Source: GWE2-42-39 sp963668595 (lineage in GTDB: Bacteria > Bacteroidota > Bacteroidia > Bacteroidales > Prolixibacteraceae). Taken from it: DNA of 64,000 bases. The translations under genes were made by a program, and so were the position numbers. Numbering within the stretch: position 1 is the stretch's first letter; each line of letters starts with the position of its first letter. Positions 45,301-53,307 of the stretch are shown piece after piece. Location: NCBI GenBank assembly GCA_963668595.1, contig OY764876.1, positions 4,278,001-4,342,000 of the forward strand. Reading direction: 5' to 3'. The notes under the pieces are model-generated. The model did no database searches. It was not told the DNA's origin and saw nothing but the letters and a program-made list of their open reading frames with translations.

Positions 45301-46662
45301 ATGTCAGGGCTACCCGGAAATCGTGATTCTTTTGGAAGTAAATTTGGTGTGATAGCGGCTGCAGCAGGTTCAGCAGTTGGGCTTGGTAATATTTGGAAAT
45401 TCCCCTATATCACAGGAGTGTTCGGAGGGGCAGCTTTTTTGTTCGTTTATATTGCCTTTATTTTGGCGATTGGCTTACCGGTGATGATTTCAGAGTTGGT
45501 AATTGGTCGCAATTCGCGAAGAAACGCTTTTGGTGCATTTAAATTTCTGGCACCTGGTTCTCAATGGAAATATGTAGGATTGATTGGTGTTGGTGCTGCT
45601 TTTATGATTCTTTCTTTTTACGGAGTTGTTGCCGGTTGGAGCATTCAGTATATTTTTATGTCGGTATCTGATGGCTTTTCCAATAAATCGCCCGAAGAAT
45701 TAACCCTTCTTTTTTCTTCATTCATATCCAGTCCAGTGCGCCCAATCATTGTGCAATTGTTATTTATGGCTTTAACGGCGACAATTGTTATTGTAGGTGT
45801 ACAAAAGGGCATTGAAAAATATTCAAAAATTCTGATGCCATTACTGGTTGTCATTTTAATAGTTCTGGATATAAAAGCTCTGTTGCTACATGGGGCTATG
45901 GATGGACTGGAATTCTTGTTTAAGCCTGATTTTTCGAAACTTACGGCAAAAGGCGTATTAAGTGCGTTAGGACATGCATTTTTTACACTCAGTCTTGGTA
46001 TGGGAACTTTAATTACTTATGGCTCATATATTAAAAACGACAATAATTTGGTTCGAACTGCAGTGCAGGTAACTGCTGCTGATACTATTATTGCAATACT
46101 GGCGGGAGTGGCTATTTTTCCGGCTGTGTTTGCTTTTGGTATCGAGCCAAGCAGTGGCGCGGGGCTTGTGTTTATTACTTTGCCCAACGTATTTCAGCAA
46201 ATGTCGGGCGGATATATTTTTTCAATCCTGTTTTTTGTGTTGTTAACGGTAGCGGCTTTAACATCGGCAATTTCTATTCTTGAAGTAGTGGTTGCATATT
46301 TGATGGAAGAATTCAAATTGCGAAGGAGCGCGTCAACAATTATTGCAACTGTTTTAATTTCAATTCTTGGTGTTATGTGTTCATTATCGATGGGCGTATT
46401 TAGTTTTTTTGAAGTTGCAGGCTTGAATTTTTTCGATTTAATGGATTGGATTTCTGCGAACATGTTTTTACCTCTGGGTGGTTTGTTTATTGCCTTGTTT
46501 GCCGGGTGGCTTTTGAAACGAAAATGGATTTCTGAAGAAATAGGGAAAGGAGCAAACGTGAAAGAATATTTGCTTACCTCGTTTATGTTTCTGGTGAAAT
46601 TCATTGCCCCCATTGCTATTGCCATAGTATTCCTGAATGGTGTCGGGATTCTGAAGTTTTAA
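45301..46662 (+). CDS. Sodium-dependent transporter, NSS/SNF family
   Basis: A 453-residue membrane protein with about eleven to twelve hydrophobic helices. TM1 has GSAVGLGNIWKFPYI (about 23-37), the sodium-site and unwound segment of LeuT-type carriers, followed by the conserved Gly-rich turns and FFTLSLGMGTLITYGSY (about 227-243). Family members import amino acids or related amines with sodium. The transported compound is not predicted. It follows fbaA by 177 bases and probably has its own promoter. Confidence 0.93.
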   Translation: MSGLPGNRDSFGSKFGVIAAAAGSAVGLGNIWKFPYITGVFGGAAFLFVYIAFILAIGLPVMISELVIGRNSRRNAFGAFKFLAPGSQWKYVGLIGVGAAFMILSFYGVVAGWSIQYIFMSVSDGFSNKSPEELTLLFSSFISSPVRPIIVQLLFMALTATIVIVGVQKGIEKYSKILMPLLVVILIVLDIKALLLHGAMDGLEFLFKPDFSKLTAKGVLSALGHAFFTLSLGMGTLITYGSYIKNDNNLVRTAVQVTAADTIIAILAGVAIFPAVFAFGIEPSSGAGLVFITLPNVFQQMSGGYIFSILFFVLLTVAALTSAISILEVVVAYLMEEFKLRRSASTIIATVLISILGVMCSLSMGVFSFFEVAGLNFFDLMDWISANMFLPLGGLFIALFAGWLLKRKWISEEIGKGANVKEYLLTSFMFLVKFIAPIAIAIVFLNGVGILKF

Positions 46663-46726
46663 ATAATCTTCGAGTTATGTTTTATTTTTATCTGATTATC
46701 CGTAATTTGTATGGATAATTTTGATT

Positions 46727-47812
46727 ATGCGCCTACGAAAAATTATTCAGGACTATTTTTCATTTTCACGAAAAGAACGAAATGGACTTTTGGTTTTGTT
46801 GATGCTGATAATTCTTTTTTCGGTAGCCAACCATTTACTTTTTCTTTTCGAAGACGACGGGGCTTTTTCTCCTGATGAATCATGGGAGCTACAGTTTGTT
46901 GATGAAAATCAAAATCGGGAACAAAAACAGGAAAAATCACTTTTCTTTTTCAATCCGAATACAATTGACTCATTGGCAATCGATTCGCTTGCAATTCCAT
47001 CGAAGATAAAGCAAAATATATTGAAATACCGAAGTAAAGGTGGCCGTTTTTTTAGTGCGGAAGATTTATCACGCATTTATGGGATGACCGACTCGCTTTA
47101 TCAGGTGCTAAAGGAATATGTGCAGATAGATGACCCCAAAACAAAGCATATATCTCAGTCTTCAATACAAAAGAGTTGCGCGTTGGGTGCTTTTTGCCCC
47201 GATACCTGTAGTGAAAATGATTGGCATCAAATGGGGCTGTCAGAAGATCAGTCCCGAAGAATGTTCCGTTTTTGTCAGGCTGTTGGACATTTTAAATCAA
47301 AAAAACAGCTTCTGAAATTTCAAGGAATTCCGAAAAACTTGATGGACTCGCTGCTTAAATACATGCAGATTGATGAAACTATTTCTCAGGGTATTGCATC
47401 TCGTGCTTTGGTTGTGGAACTTAATTCAGCTGATTCTCTTTTGTTGAAACAACTTCCGGGTGTTGGGGTGGTTCTTTGTCGGCGGATCATTAAATACCGG
47501 GATCTATTGGGCGGTTTTTACCAAAGTAGCCAGTTGCTGGAAGTGTATGGGTTTAAAAACGATATTTTTTCACGTGTCGAAAGTCTTGTTTGTGTCGATA
47601 CCACGACAATTCGAAAAATGAATCTGAACTTTATTGATTACAAAGAGCTAAGCCGGCATCCTTATGTGGGCAAAGAGCTCAGCCGAAAAATTGTCTCATA
47701 CCGAGCCAGACAGGGATCAATTCAAAACAATTCGGACTTGGTGAAGAATGGAATATTAGATCGGGGACAATACGAAAAATTGCGTCCTTATTTTGAAACA
47801 AAAAAAGAATAG
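46727..47812 (+). CDS. Membrane-anchored helix-hairpin-helix protein (ComEA-like)
   Basis: 361 residues from the ATG at 46727; a TTG two codons earlier is less likely. One hydrophobic helix near residues 20-40 (LLVLLMLIILFSVANHLLFLF) anchors it, and the rest bears four HhH motifs: one near residue 85, then near 170, 225 (LPGVGVVLCRRIIKYRD) and 290 (HPYVGKELSRKIVSYR). HhH repeats bind DNA without sequence choice. ComEA has this architecture, but with fewer repeats. Whether it works in DNA uptake is inference. Confidence 0.8.
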   Translation: MRLRKIIQDYFSFSRKERNGLLVLLMLIILFSVANHLLFLFEDDGAFSPDESWELQFVDENQNREQKQEKSLFFFNPNTIDSLAIDSLAIPSKIKQNILKYRSKGGRFFSAEDLSRIYGMTDSLYQVLKEYVQIDDPKTKHISQSSIQKSCALGAFCPDTCSENDWHQMGLSEDQSRRMFRFCQAVGHFKSKKQLLKFQGIPKNLMDSLLKYMQIDETISQGIASRALVVELNSADSLLLKQLPGVGVVLCRRIIKYRDLLGGFYQSSQLLEVYGFKNDIFSRVESLVCVDTTTIRKMNLNFIDYKELSRHPYVGKELSRKIVSYRARQGSIQNNSDLVKNGILDRGQYEKLRPYFETKKE

Positions 47813-47876
47813 ATGTGTTATAACAGTTAAGAATGCGGTAACGAAAAAAATTAAAAACTAAATTTTTGAAGATAAA

Positions 47877-47907
47877 TTTGATTAGTAATGTATAATTCAT
47901 AAATTTG
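47877..47907 (+). promoter_or_regulatory. Bacteroidota-type promoter of rpsU
   Basis: TTTG (47877-47880), 19 bases, TAAATTTG (47900-47907), a full consensus match. The rpsU start lies about 36 bases downstream. Confidence 0.7.
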
Positions 47908-47942
47908 CGGCTCGAAAATTAAAAATATAAATTTTAAATAGT

Positions 47943-48134
47943 ATGATCGTTATTCCAGTTAAAGAAGGCGAGAACATTGAAAGAGCCCTTAAAAGATTCA
48001 AAAGAAAATTTGAAAAAACAGGAGTGGTAAAAGAATTGCGTGCTCGTCAGGCATTTACAAAACCCTCAGTGGAGCGTAGAACAGAGATTAAAAAAGCGAT
48101 CTATATTCAAGGTTTGCAGCGTCAGGAAGACTAG
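47943..48134 (+). CDS. rpsU: Small ribosomal subunit protein bS21
   Basis: A 63-residue basic protein beginning MIVIPVKEGENIERALKRFKRKF, with RARQAFTKPSVERR in the middle, a clear S21. It joins the 30S subunit late and helps initiation. It is followed by the xer-like gene after 43 bases, with its own consensus promoter upstream. The Bacteroidota anti-Shine-Dalgarno is thought to be masked in part by ribosomal proteins including S21, which fits the A-rich starts seen here. Confidence 0.97.
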   Translation: MIVIPVKEGENIERALKRFKRKFEKTGVVKELRARQAFTKPSVERRTEIKKAIYIQGLQRQED

Positions 48135-48177
48135 GTAATTTCCGGTTTCCTGACTTGGATATGAAAACAGATGAAGC

Positions 48178-49062
48178 ATGTCTTATCAGGAATCTTTCTT
48201 GAAATATCTGAAGTACGAAAAAAGGTATTCTGACCTTACCTTAATAGCTTATAAAAAAGACCTCGATCAATTTGTGCAATTTTTTGCCAAGATGATCGGG
48301 GATTTTGACGTTAAGGCTATTGATAGTAAGTTGGTGCGAGGATGGATTGCAGAAATGATAGGCGGAGGATTGACTCCCCGAACCGTTGCAAAGAAAATCG
48401 CGGCACTGAAATCATTTTATCGCTATTTGCTCCGGGAACAAATTTTGTCAGAGAACAAGATTAATCAAGTAATCCTTCCTAAAATCCGAAAAAAGCTTCC
48501 TGTTTTTGTTGAAGAGAAAAACATGCATCACCTGTTGGATGACGTGCCTTTTGGTCGAGACTTTGAGGGCGTGCGTGACAAACTGGTGATAAGTTTGTTT
48601 TACGGAACGGGTGTGCGATTGATCGAATTGATTAATTTGAGAGACGTAGATGTAGATCGGCGCGAGTGTCAGATTAAAGTTCTAGGCAAAAGAAATAAAG
48701 AACGAATTGTGCCTTTCCCGCGGCCTATTATCCCTTTAATTGATGAATATCTGGAAATCAGGAACAAAACAATAAGCCGAAAATCGAACTATTTTTTTCT
48801 GACAAAAAAAGGCGAAAAAGTTTATGAGAAGTTGTTTTATCGCATAGTTAATCGTAATTTGTCCCGGGTTACAACTGCAGACAAACGAAGTCCTCATGTG
48901 CTCCGGCACACTTTTGCAACCCACATGTTGGACAACGGTGCAGAGTTGAATGCGGTGAAGGAGTTGTTGGGACATGCTAATCTTGCGGCAACGCAGATTT
49001 ACACACACACCTCACTCGAAAAGATAAAAAAGGTTTATAAACAAGCACATCCTAGAACTTAA
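48178..49062 (+). CDS. Tyrosine recombinase, XerC/XerD-like
   Basis: A 294-residue protein. N-terminal SAM-like DNA-binding domain (about 1-85), then a catalytic domain with Arg in GTGVRLIEL (about 140-148), HVLRHTFATHML (His-x-x-Arg, about 240-251), HANLAATQIYTHTS with the second His and the nucleophilic Tyr (about 266-279). This is the full tyrosine-recombinase set at Xer length. It should resolve chromosome dimers at dif; whether XerC or XerD is not settled. It sits in an operon with rpsU and hpf, not near a phage or integron. Confidence 0.92.
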   Translation: MSYQESFLKYLKYEKRYSDLTLIAYKKDLDQFVQFFAKMIGDFDVKAIDSKLVRGWIAEMIGGGLTPRTVAKKIAALKSFYRYLLREQILSENKINQVILPKIRKKLPVFVEEKNMHHLLDDVPFGRDFEGVRDKLVISLFYGTGVRLIELINLRDVDVDRRECQIKVLGKRNKERIVPFPRPIIPLIDEYLEIRNKTISRKSNYFFLTKKGEKVYEKLFYRIVNRNLSRVTTADKRSPHVLRHTFATHMLDNGAELNAVKELLGHANLAATQIYTHTSLEKIKKVYKQAHPRT

Positions 49063-49079
49063 AAAGAAGGAGGAAAATT

Positions 49080-49382
49080 ATGAACATTCAGTTAAATGCA
49101 GTTCATTTTACTGCGGACAAAAAATTGGTTGAGTTTTTAAATAAAAAAGTGTCAAAATTGGATACTTTTTATGAGGGGATTCTTAATGCGGAGATTATTC
49201 TTAAAGTTGATAAACCTGAAAGCGCCAACAATAAAGTTGTTGAGTTGAAATTATCAATTCCTTCCAATGATTATTTATTTGCAAAGAAACAGGCCGATTC
49301 ATTTGAAGAAGCTGCTGATTTGGCAATTGAAGCAATTCGACGTCAATTGAAAAAATTCAAGGAAAAAATTCAGGAAAAATAA
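49080..49382 (+). CDS. hpf: Short ribosome hibernation promoting factor
   Basis: A 100-residue protein with the S30AE/RaiA domain throughout (MNIQLNAVHFTADKKLVEFLNKKVSKL; NKVVELKLSIP; FAKKQADSFEEAADLAIEAIRRQLKKFKEK). The C-terminal dimer domain of long HPF is absent. It binds the 30S subunit in stationary phase. A good GGAGG ribosome-binding site lies about seven bases before the ATG, unlike most genes here. It ends the rpsU-xer-hpf operon. Confidence 0.92.
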   Translation: MNIQLNAVHFTADKKLVEFLNKKVSKLDTFYEGILNAEIILKVDKPESANNKVVELKLSIPSNDYLFAKKQADSFEEAADLAIEAIRRQLKKFKEKIQEK

Positions 49383-49406
49383 AAACGTAAAAAAAAGTAT
49401 TTTTTC

Positions 49407-49438
49407 TTGCGAGATAAATAAAAATATTAATACATTTG
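49407..49438 (+). promoter_or_regulatory. Bacteroidota-type promoter of the tRNA-tuf operon
   Basis: TTG (49407-49409), 21 bases, then TACATTTG (49431-49438), a full TAnnTTTG match. It lies in the gap after hpf and should drive the four tRNA genes and tuf. Confidence 0.72.
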
Positions 49439-49442
49439 CAAA

Positions 49443-49535
49443 CCCTTTTCAAAAGGCATGTTTATGTCTAAGATAAAAAGGGATGTTTGCCCCAGCAAAC
49501 GAAATAAAACGCCGTTTTGCCGGGGCTAAACATGC
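49443..49535 (+). promoter_or_regulatory. Highly structured leader of the tRNA-tuf operon
   Basis: Several stems precede the first tRNA: a perfect CCTTTTC/AAAAGG start (49444-49456), a nine-base stem GCATGTTTA (49456-49464) with TAAACATGC (49527-49535), stacked on GCCCC (49489-49493) with GGGGC (49522-49526). A competing hairpin GTTTGC (49485-49490) with GCAAAC (49495-49500) shares bases with the second stem. It may help processing or regulation. Confidence 0.5.
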
Positions 49536-49579
49536 AAGAGAAGTTCTTTTATTGATAGTTAGTTATACTATAATAATAA

Positions 49580-49653
49580 GCCGAATTAGCTCAGTTGGCC
49601 AGAGCACGTGATTTGTAATCTCGGGGTCCTCAGTTCGAATCTGAGATTCGGCT
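49580..49653 (+). tRNA. tRNA-Thr (anticodon TGT)
   Basis: A 74-base cloverleaf: GCCGAAT pairs with ATTCGGC, D-arm GCTC...GAGC, anticodon loop TTTGTAA giving TGT, T-arm CTCAG TTCGAAT CTGAG. The anticodon stem has one T-T mismatch. CCA is not encoded; the discriminator is T. Confidence 0.95.
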
Positions 49654-49691
49654 CATAGACGTTCTGAAAAATACTGTTAAAATGAAACGAT

Positions 49692-49774
49692 GGGGAGATA
49701 CCAAAGTGGCCAACTGGGGCTGACTGTAACTCAGCTGACGCACGTCTTCGTAGGTTCGAATCCTGCTCTCCCCA
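49692..49774 (+). tRNA. tRNA-Tyr (anticodon GTA)
   Basis: An 83-base class II tRNA with a long variable arm: GGGGAGA pairs with TCTCCCC, anticodon stem GCTGA/TCAGC with loop CTGTAAC (GTA), T-arm TTCGAAT loop. The discriminator is A; CCA is not encoded. Confidence 0.95.
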
Positions 49775-49843
49775 CTTTTTATTTTGAGTTTGTGTCAAGA
49801 TGTTGTAACTTTGCAAACTCGTAAAAAGGCAGACCATAGGAAT

Positions 49844-49916
49844 GCGGGAGTAGCTCAGTCGATAGAGCATTAGCCTTCCAAGCTAAGGGTCGCGGGTTTG
49901 AATCCCGTCTCCCGCT
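49844..49916 (+). tRNA. tRNA-Gly (anticodon TCC)
   Basis: A 73-base cloverleaf: GCGGGAG pairs with CTCCCGC, anticodon stem TTAGC/GCTAA with loop CTTCCAA (TCC), T-arm CGGGT... TTTGAAT. The discriminator is T; CCA is not encoded. Confidence 0.95.
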
Positions 49917-49931
49917 CAAAACTAAAGGTTT

Positions 49932-50003
49932 GCCGGGGTAGCTCAGGGGTAGAGCGCTTCCTTGGTAAGGAAGAGGTCACGAGTTCAATTCTCGTCCTCG
50001 GCT
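49932..50003 (+). tRNA. tRNA-Thr (anticodon GGT)
   Basis: A 72-base cloverleaf: GCCGGGG pairs with CCTCGGC (one G-T), anticodon stem CTTCC/GGAAG with loop TTGGTAA (GGT), T-loop TTCAATT. The discriminator is T; CCA is not encoded. It lies 38 bases before tuf. Confidence 0.95.
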
Positions 50004-50041
50004 CGATTATAAGTTAAAATAATTAATAATTTTTTGGAGTT

Positions 50042-51229
50042 ATGGCTAAAGAAACATTTGTAAGGGATAAAGACCACGTCAATATTGGTACGATTGGCCA
50101 CGTTGACCACGGTAAAACTACCTTGACAGCTGCCATCACAATGGTATTAGCAAAAAAAGGTCTTTCAGAAGTAAAATCATTTGATTCAATTGATAACGCT
50201 CCTGAAGAAAAAGAAAGAGGTATTACTATTAATACTGCTCACGTTGAGTATCAGACTGCTACTCGCCACTATGCTCACGTTGACTGTCCTGGACACGCCG
50301 ACTATGTGAAAAACATGGTTACTGGTGCTGCTCAGATGGACGGTGCTATTTTGGTTTGTGCTGCAACAGATGGTCCTATGCCTCAAACTCGTGAGCACAT
50401 CCTGCTCGCTCGTCAGGTAAACGTACCTAAATTGGTTGTTTTCATGAACAAAGTGGACATGGTTGATGACCCAGAATTGTTAGAACTTGTTGAAATGGAA
50501 CTTCGCGAGTTGTTGTCATTCTACGGATTCGAAGGTGACGATACTCCAGTTATCATGGGTTCTGCATTGGGTGCAATGAACGGTGAAGCTGAATGGGAAG
50601 ACAAAATCATGGAATTGATGCAAGCTTGCGATACTTGGATTCCACTTCCTCCACGTGACATTGACAAACCATTCCTGATGCCAGTTGAAGACGTATTCTC
50701 AATTACAGGTCGTGGTACTGTTGCTACTGGTCGTATCGAAACTGGTAAAATCCATACTGGTGACGAACTCCAACTTATCGGGTTGGGTGCAGAAGGCCGT
50801 AAAACAGTATGTACCGGTGTTGAAATGTTCCGTAAAATTTTGGATGACGGACAAGCTGGTGACAACGTAGGTTTGTTGCTCCGCGGTGTTGACAAAAAAG
50901 AAATCAAACGTGGTATGATTCTTGCAAAACCAGGATCAATCACTCCTCACACTACTTTCAAAGCAGAGGTTTATATTCTGAAGAAAGAAGAAGGTGGTCG
51001 TCACACTCCATTCCATAACAAATATCGTCCTCAGTTCTACATTCGTACATTGGATGTAACAGGTGAAATCAACCTGGAAGAAGGACGCGAAATGGTAATG
51101 CCAGGTGACAACGTAACTATTCAAGTTAAATTGATCTATCCTGTTGCATTGAACGTAGGTCTTCGTTTCGCAATCCGCGAAGGTGGACGTACAGTAGGTG
51201 CTGGTCAGGTTACTGAGATTACAAACTAA
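50042..51229 (+). CDS. tuf: Elongation factor Tu
   Basis: A 395-residue EF-Tu. G1 GHVDHGKT (about 19-26), G3 DCPGHADY (about 81-88), G4 NKVDMVD (about 136-142), then domains 2 and 3 up to GQVTEITN. It brings aminoacyl-tRNA to the ribosome as a GTP complex. Codon use is extremely biased. The gene follows tRNA-Thr/Tyr/Gly/Thr in the same order as E. coli thrU-tyrU-glyT-thrT-tufB. Confidence 0.98.
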   Translation: MAKETFVRDKDHVNIGTIGHVDHGKTTLTAAITMVLAKKGLSEVKSFDSIDNAPEEKERGITINTAHVEYQTATRHYAHVDCPGHADYVKNMVTGAAQMDGAILVCAATDGPMPQTREHILLARQVNVPKLVVFMNKVDMVDDPELLELVEMELRELLSFYGFEGDDTPVIMGSALGAMNGEAEWEDKIMELMQACDTWIPLPPRDIDKPFLMPVEDVFSITGRGTVATGRIETGKIHTGDELQLIGLGAEGRKTVCTGVEMFRKILDDGQAGDNVGLLLRGVDKKEIKRGMILAKPGSITPHTTFKAEVYILKKEEGGRHTPFHNKYRPQFYIRTLDVTGEINLEEGREMVMPGDNVTIQVKLIYPVALNVGLRFAIREGGRTVGAGQVTEITN

Positions 51230-51246
51230 TTATCAGCAAAATACTT

Positions 51247-51279
51247 AAAGTTTCCCGGGCAAACGTCCGGGAAACTTTT
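51247..51279 (+). terminator. Terminator hairpin after tuf
   Basis: A perfect twelve-base stem (51247-51258 with 51267-51278) and an eight-base loop, with only a short T tract (four T). It begins 17 bases past the tuf stop. The short tract suggests partial read-through into secE and nusG. Confidence 0.8.
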
Positions 51280-51345
51280 CGGATGTTACCCGTATGGGGG
51301 TTTTGTGTTTATAGCTCAAGGTAAGTTCAAGTCTTATCATCCGAA
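51279..51345 (+). pseudogene. tRNA-like relic in the tuf-secE gap
   Basis: The 67 bases have a perfect seven-base acceptor stem (TCGGATG with CATCCGA, 51279-51285 and 51338-51344), a discriminator-like A at 51345, and a perfect T-arm: GTAAG, loop TTCAAGT (canonical TTCRANY), CTTAT. The centre is short and fits only a poor D-arm and a mismatched anticodon arm with loop TTTATAG (TAT, if real), with almost no variable loop. Other Bacteroidota normally have tRNA-Trp between tuf and secE; no CCA anticodon is seen. It may be a decayed tRNA-Trp, or a processed tRNA-like RNA. Confidence 0.5.
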
Positions 51346-51364
51346 CAAACATATTTATTACAAA

Positions 51365-51556
51365 ATGAAACTTAAAGTCTATGTCGAAGAAGCTTATAAT
51401 GAGCTTGTTCATAAAGTTTCCTGGCCTACTTGGAAAGAACTGCAAAGCAGTGCATTAATCGTAATGGTTGCTTCCTTAATTATAGCACTTATAGTCTTTG
51501 TGATGGACATCTCTTTTGATTCCATTATGAAACTTGTGTACAGTTTATTTTATTAA
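51365..51556 (+). CDS. secE: Preprotein translocase subunit SecE
   Basis: A 63-residue membrane protein from the ATG at 51365. It has the amphipathic KVSWPTWKELQSSALIVM segment typical of SecE and one transmembrane helix (about 28-50). The frame extends upstream to 51305 through the tRNA-like region, which is not coding. It works with SecY and SecG in protein export. nusG follows 18 bases later, the standard order. Confidence 0.95.
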   Translation: MKLKVYVEEAYNELVHKVSWPTWKELQSSALIVMVASLIIALIVFVMDISFDSIMKLVYSLFY

Positions 51557-51574
51557 TACTTTTTGGAGCACGAC

Positions 51575-52123
51575 ATGAGCGAAAACGTTAAAAGATGGTA
51601 TGTTCTGAGGACTATCGGAGGAAAAGAGAAGAAAGTTAAAGAATATATCGAAAGCGAAATAGCAAATGCAGGCCTTCAGGAGTATGTTTCACAGGTTTTA
51701 ATTCCTACTGAGAAAGTTTTTCAAATCCGTAACGGAAAAAAGATCAGCAAAGAACGGAACTTCTTTCCTGGCTATGTTTTAATTGAAGCATGTCTGGTTG
51801 GAGAAATCCCTCATATGTTGAAAAATATCACCAACGTAATAGGCTTCCTTGGTGATACAAAAGGAGGGGATCCCGTGCCGATGCGTCTTTCCGAAGTTAA
51901 CCGTATTTTAGGACGAGTTGACGAAATGGCTGAGAAAAACGAGGAAATGAATATTCCATTCGTTGTAGGAGAAACAGTGAAAGTTATCGATGGGCCATTC
52001 AACGGCTTTAATGGAATCATTGAAAATATCAATGAGGAAAAGAAAAAGCTGCAGGTAATGGTCAAAATTTTTGGTAGAAAGACTCCTCTTGAGCTTAGTT
52101 ACATGCAAGTAGAGAAGGAGTAG
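51575..52123 (+). CDS. nusG: Transcription termination/antitermination factor NusG
   Basis: 182 residues from the ATG at 51575 (MSENVKRWYVLRTIGGKEKK); a TTG at 51563 is not favoured. An N-terminal NGN domain contacts RNA polymerase (FFPGYVLIEA, about 64-73; VIGFLG, about 92-97), and a C-terminal KOW domain contains VGETVKVIDGPFNGFNGIIENI (about 130-151). It links polymerase to ribosome or Rho. Confidence 0.97.
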   Translation: MSENVKRWYVLRTIGGKEKKVKEYIESEIANAGLQEYVSQVLIPTEKVFQIRNGKKISKERNFFPGYVLIEACLVGEIPHMLKNITNVIGFLGDTKGGDPVPMRLSEVNRILGRVDEMAEKNEEMNIPFVVGETVKVIDGPFNGFNGIIENINEEKKKLQVMVKIFGRKTPLELSYMQVEKE

Positions 52124-52143
52124 AAACTATTTATTCTAATATT

Positions 52144-52587
52144 ATGGCTAAAGAAGTTGCTGGATTAATTAAATTGCAAATCAAAGGTGGTGCTGCTAAC
52201 CCATCGCCACCCGTAGGGCCAGCATTAGGTAGCAAAGGGGTAAATATCATGCAGTTTTGCAAACAGTTCAATGGCAGAACTCAGGAATTAGCTGGAAAAG
52301 TTCTTCCTGTTGTCATTACTGTTTATGCTGATAAATCGTTTGATTTTGTAATTAAACAACCCCCAGTAGCCGTTCAGCTCATCGAAGCTGCCAAAGTTAA
52401 AAAAGGTTCAGCTGAGCCTCATGTTAGCAAGGTAGGTTCGGTATCATGGGATCAGGTAAAAGAAATCGCAGAAATTAAGATGTCTGACCTGAACTGTTTT
52501 ACTCTCGATGCAGCAATGAAAATGGTTGCTGGTACTGCCAGAAGTATGGGGATTACCGTAACAGGTGAATCACCATTTAATAACTAA
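52144..52587 (+). CDS. rplK: Large ribosomal subunit protein uL11
   Basis: A 147-residue L11. GGAANPSPPVGPALGSKGVNIMQFCKQFN (about 15-43) is the Pro-rich N-terminal domain that meets thiostrepton and release or elongation factors. The C-terminal half binds 23S rRNA. It sits in the standard nusG-rplKAJL order. Confidence 0.98.
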   Translation: MAKEVAGLIKLQIKGGAANPSPPVGPALGSKGVNIMQFCKQFNGRTQELAGKVLPVVITVYADKSFDFVIKQPPVAVQLIEAAKVKKGSAEPHVSKVGSVSWDQVKEIAEIKMSDLNCFTLDAAMKMVAGTARSMGITVTGESPFNN

Positions 52588-52600
52588 AAACATTATTAAA

Positions 52601-53293
52601 ATGGGCAGAATTACAAAAAATAAAAAGCTTGCTCTGGAGAAAGTCGAAAGCGGAAAATCATACTCGCTCGCCGAAGCTTCTGAACTGGTAAAACAAGTTA
52701 CGTTTACCAAATTCGATGCATCGGTGGACATTGATGTTCGCTTAGGCGTTGACCCCAGAAAAGCAAATCAGATGGTTCGAGGCGTGGTTACTTTGCCTCA
52801 CGGTACCGGAAAACAGGTCCGTGTGTTAGCACTTGTAACTCCTGACAAAGTTCAGGAAGCTCAAGATGCCGGCGCTGATTACGTTGGTCTGGATGAGTAC
52901 ATCGACAAAATTAAAGGTGGATGGACCGACGTGGATGTTATTATTACTATGCCACCGGTGATGGGGAAAATCGGACCGATCGGACGTATTCTTGGTCCTC
53001 GCGGTTTGATGCCAAACCCTAAAAGCGGTACAGTTACTATGGAAATTGGCAAAGCAATTGCCGAAGTGAAAGCTGGTAAAATCGACTTCAAAGTTGATAA
53101 ATTCGGTATCGTTCACACTTCAATTGGTAAAGTTTCATTCGATCCTCAAAAAATCGCAGAAAACGCCAAAGAATTTGTGAATACACTGAACAAGCTTAAA
53201 CCATCGGCTGCAAAAGGTACTTATATCAAAAGTATCTATTTGTCAAGTACTATGAGTCCGGGCATTCAAGTTGAACCCAAGTCAGTTGACTAG
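52601..53293 (+). CDS. rplA: Large ribosomal subunit protein uL1
   Basis: 230 residues from the ATG at 52601 (MGRITKNKKLALEK); an upstream in-frame start at 52565 lies within rplK and adds twelve unlikely residues. It has GRILGPRGLMPNPKSGTV (about 126-143), the L1 signature. It binds 23S rRNA at the L1 stalk and usually represses its own operon by binding the mRNA leader. Confidence 0.98.
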   Translation: MGRITKNKKLALEKVESGKSYSLAEASELVKQVTFTKFDASVDIDVRLGVDPRKANQMVRGVVTLPHGTGKQVRVLALVTPDKVQEAQDAGADYVGLDEYIDKIKGGWTDVDVIITMPPVMGKIGPIGRILGPRGLMPNPKSGTVTMEIGKAIAEVKAGKIDFKVDKFGIVHTSIGKVSFDPQKIAENAKEFVNTLNKLKPSAAKGTYIKSIYLSSTMSPGIQVEPKSVD

Positions 53294-53307
53294 TAAAAAG
53301 AGTTGAA

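Noticed and set aside
49580..50003. Possible integrated element at the tRNA cluster, suggested by the nearby tyrosine recombinase
   Set aside because: The recombinase is a Xer type in an operon with rpsU and hpf, and no attachment-site repeats of the tRNA ends were seen nearby.
51305..51364. N-terminal extension of SecE
   Set aside because: The extra 20 codons run through the tRNA-like sequence and do not resemble SecE, which starts cleanly at 51365.
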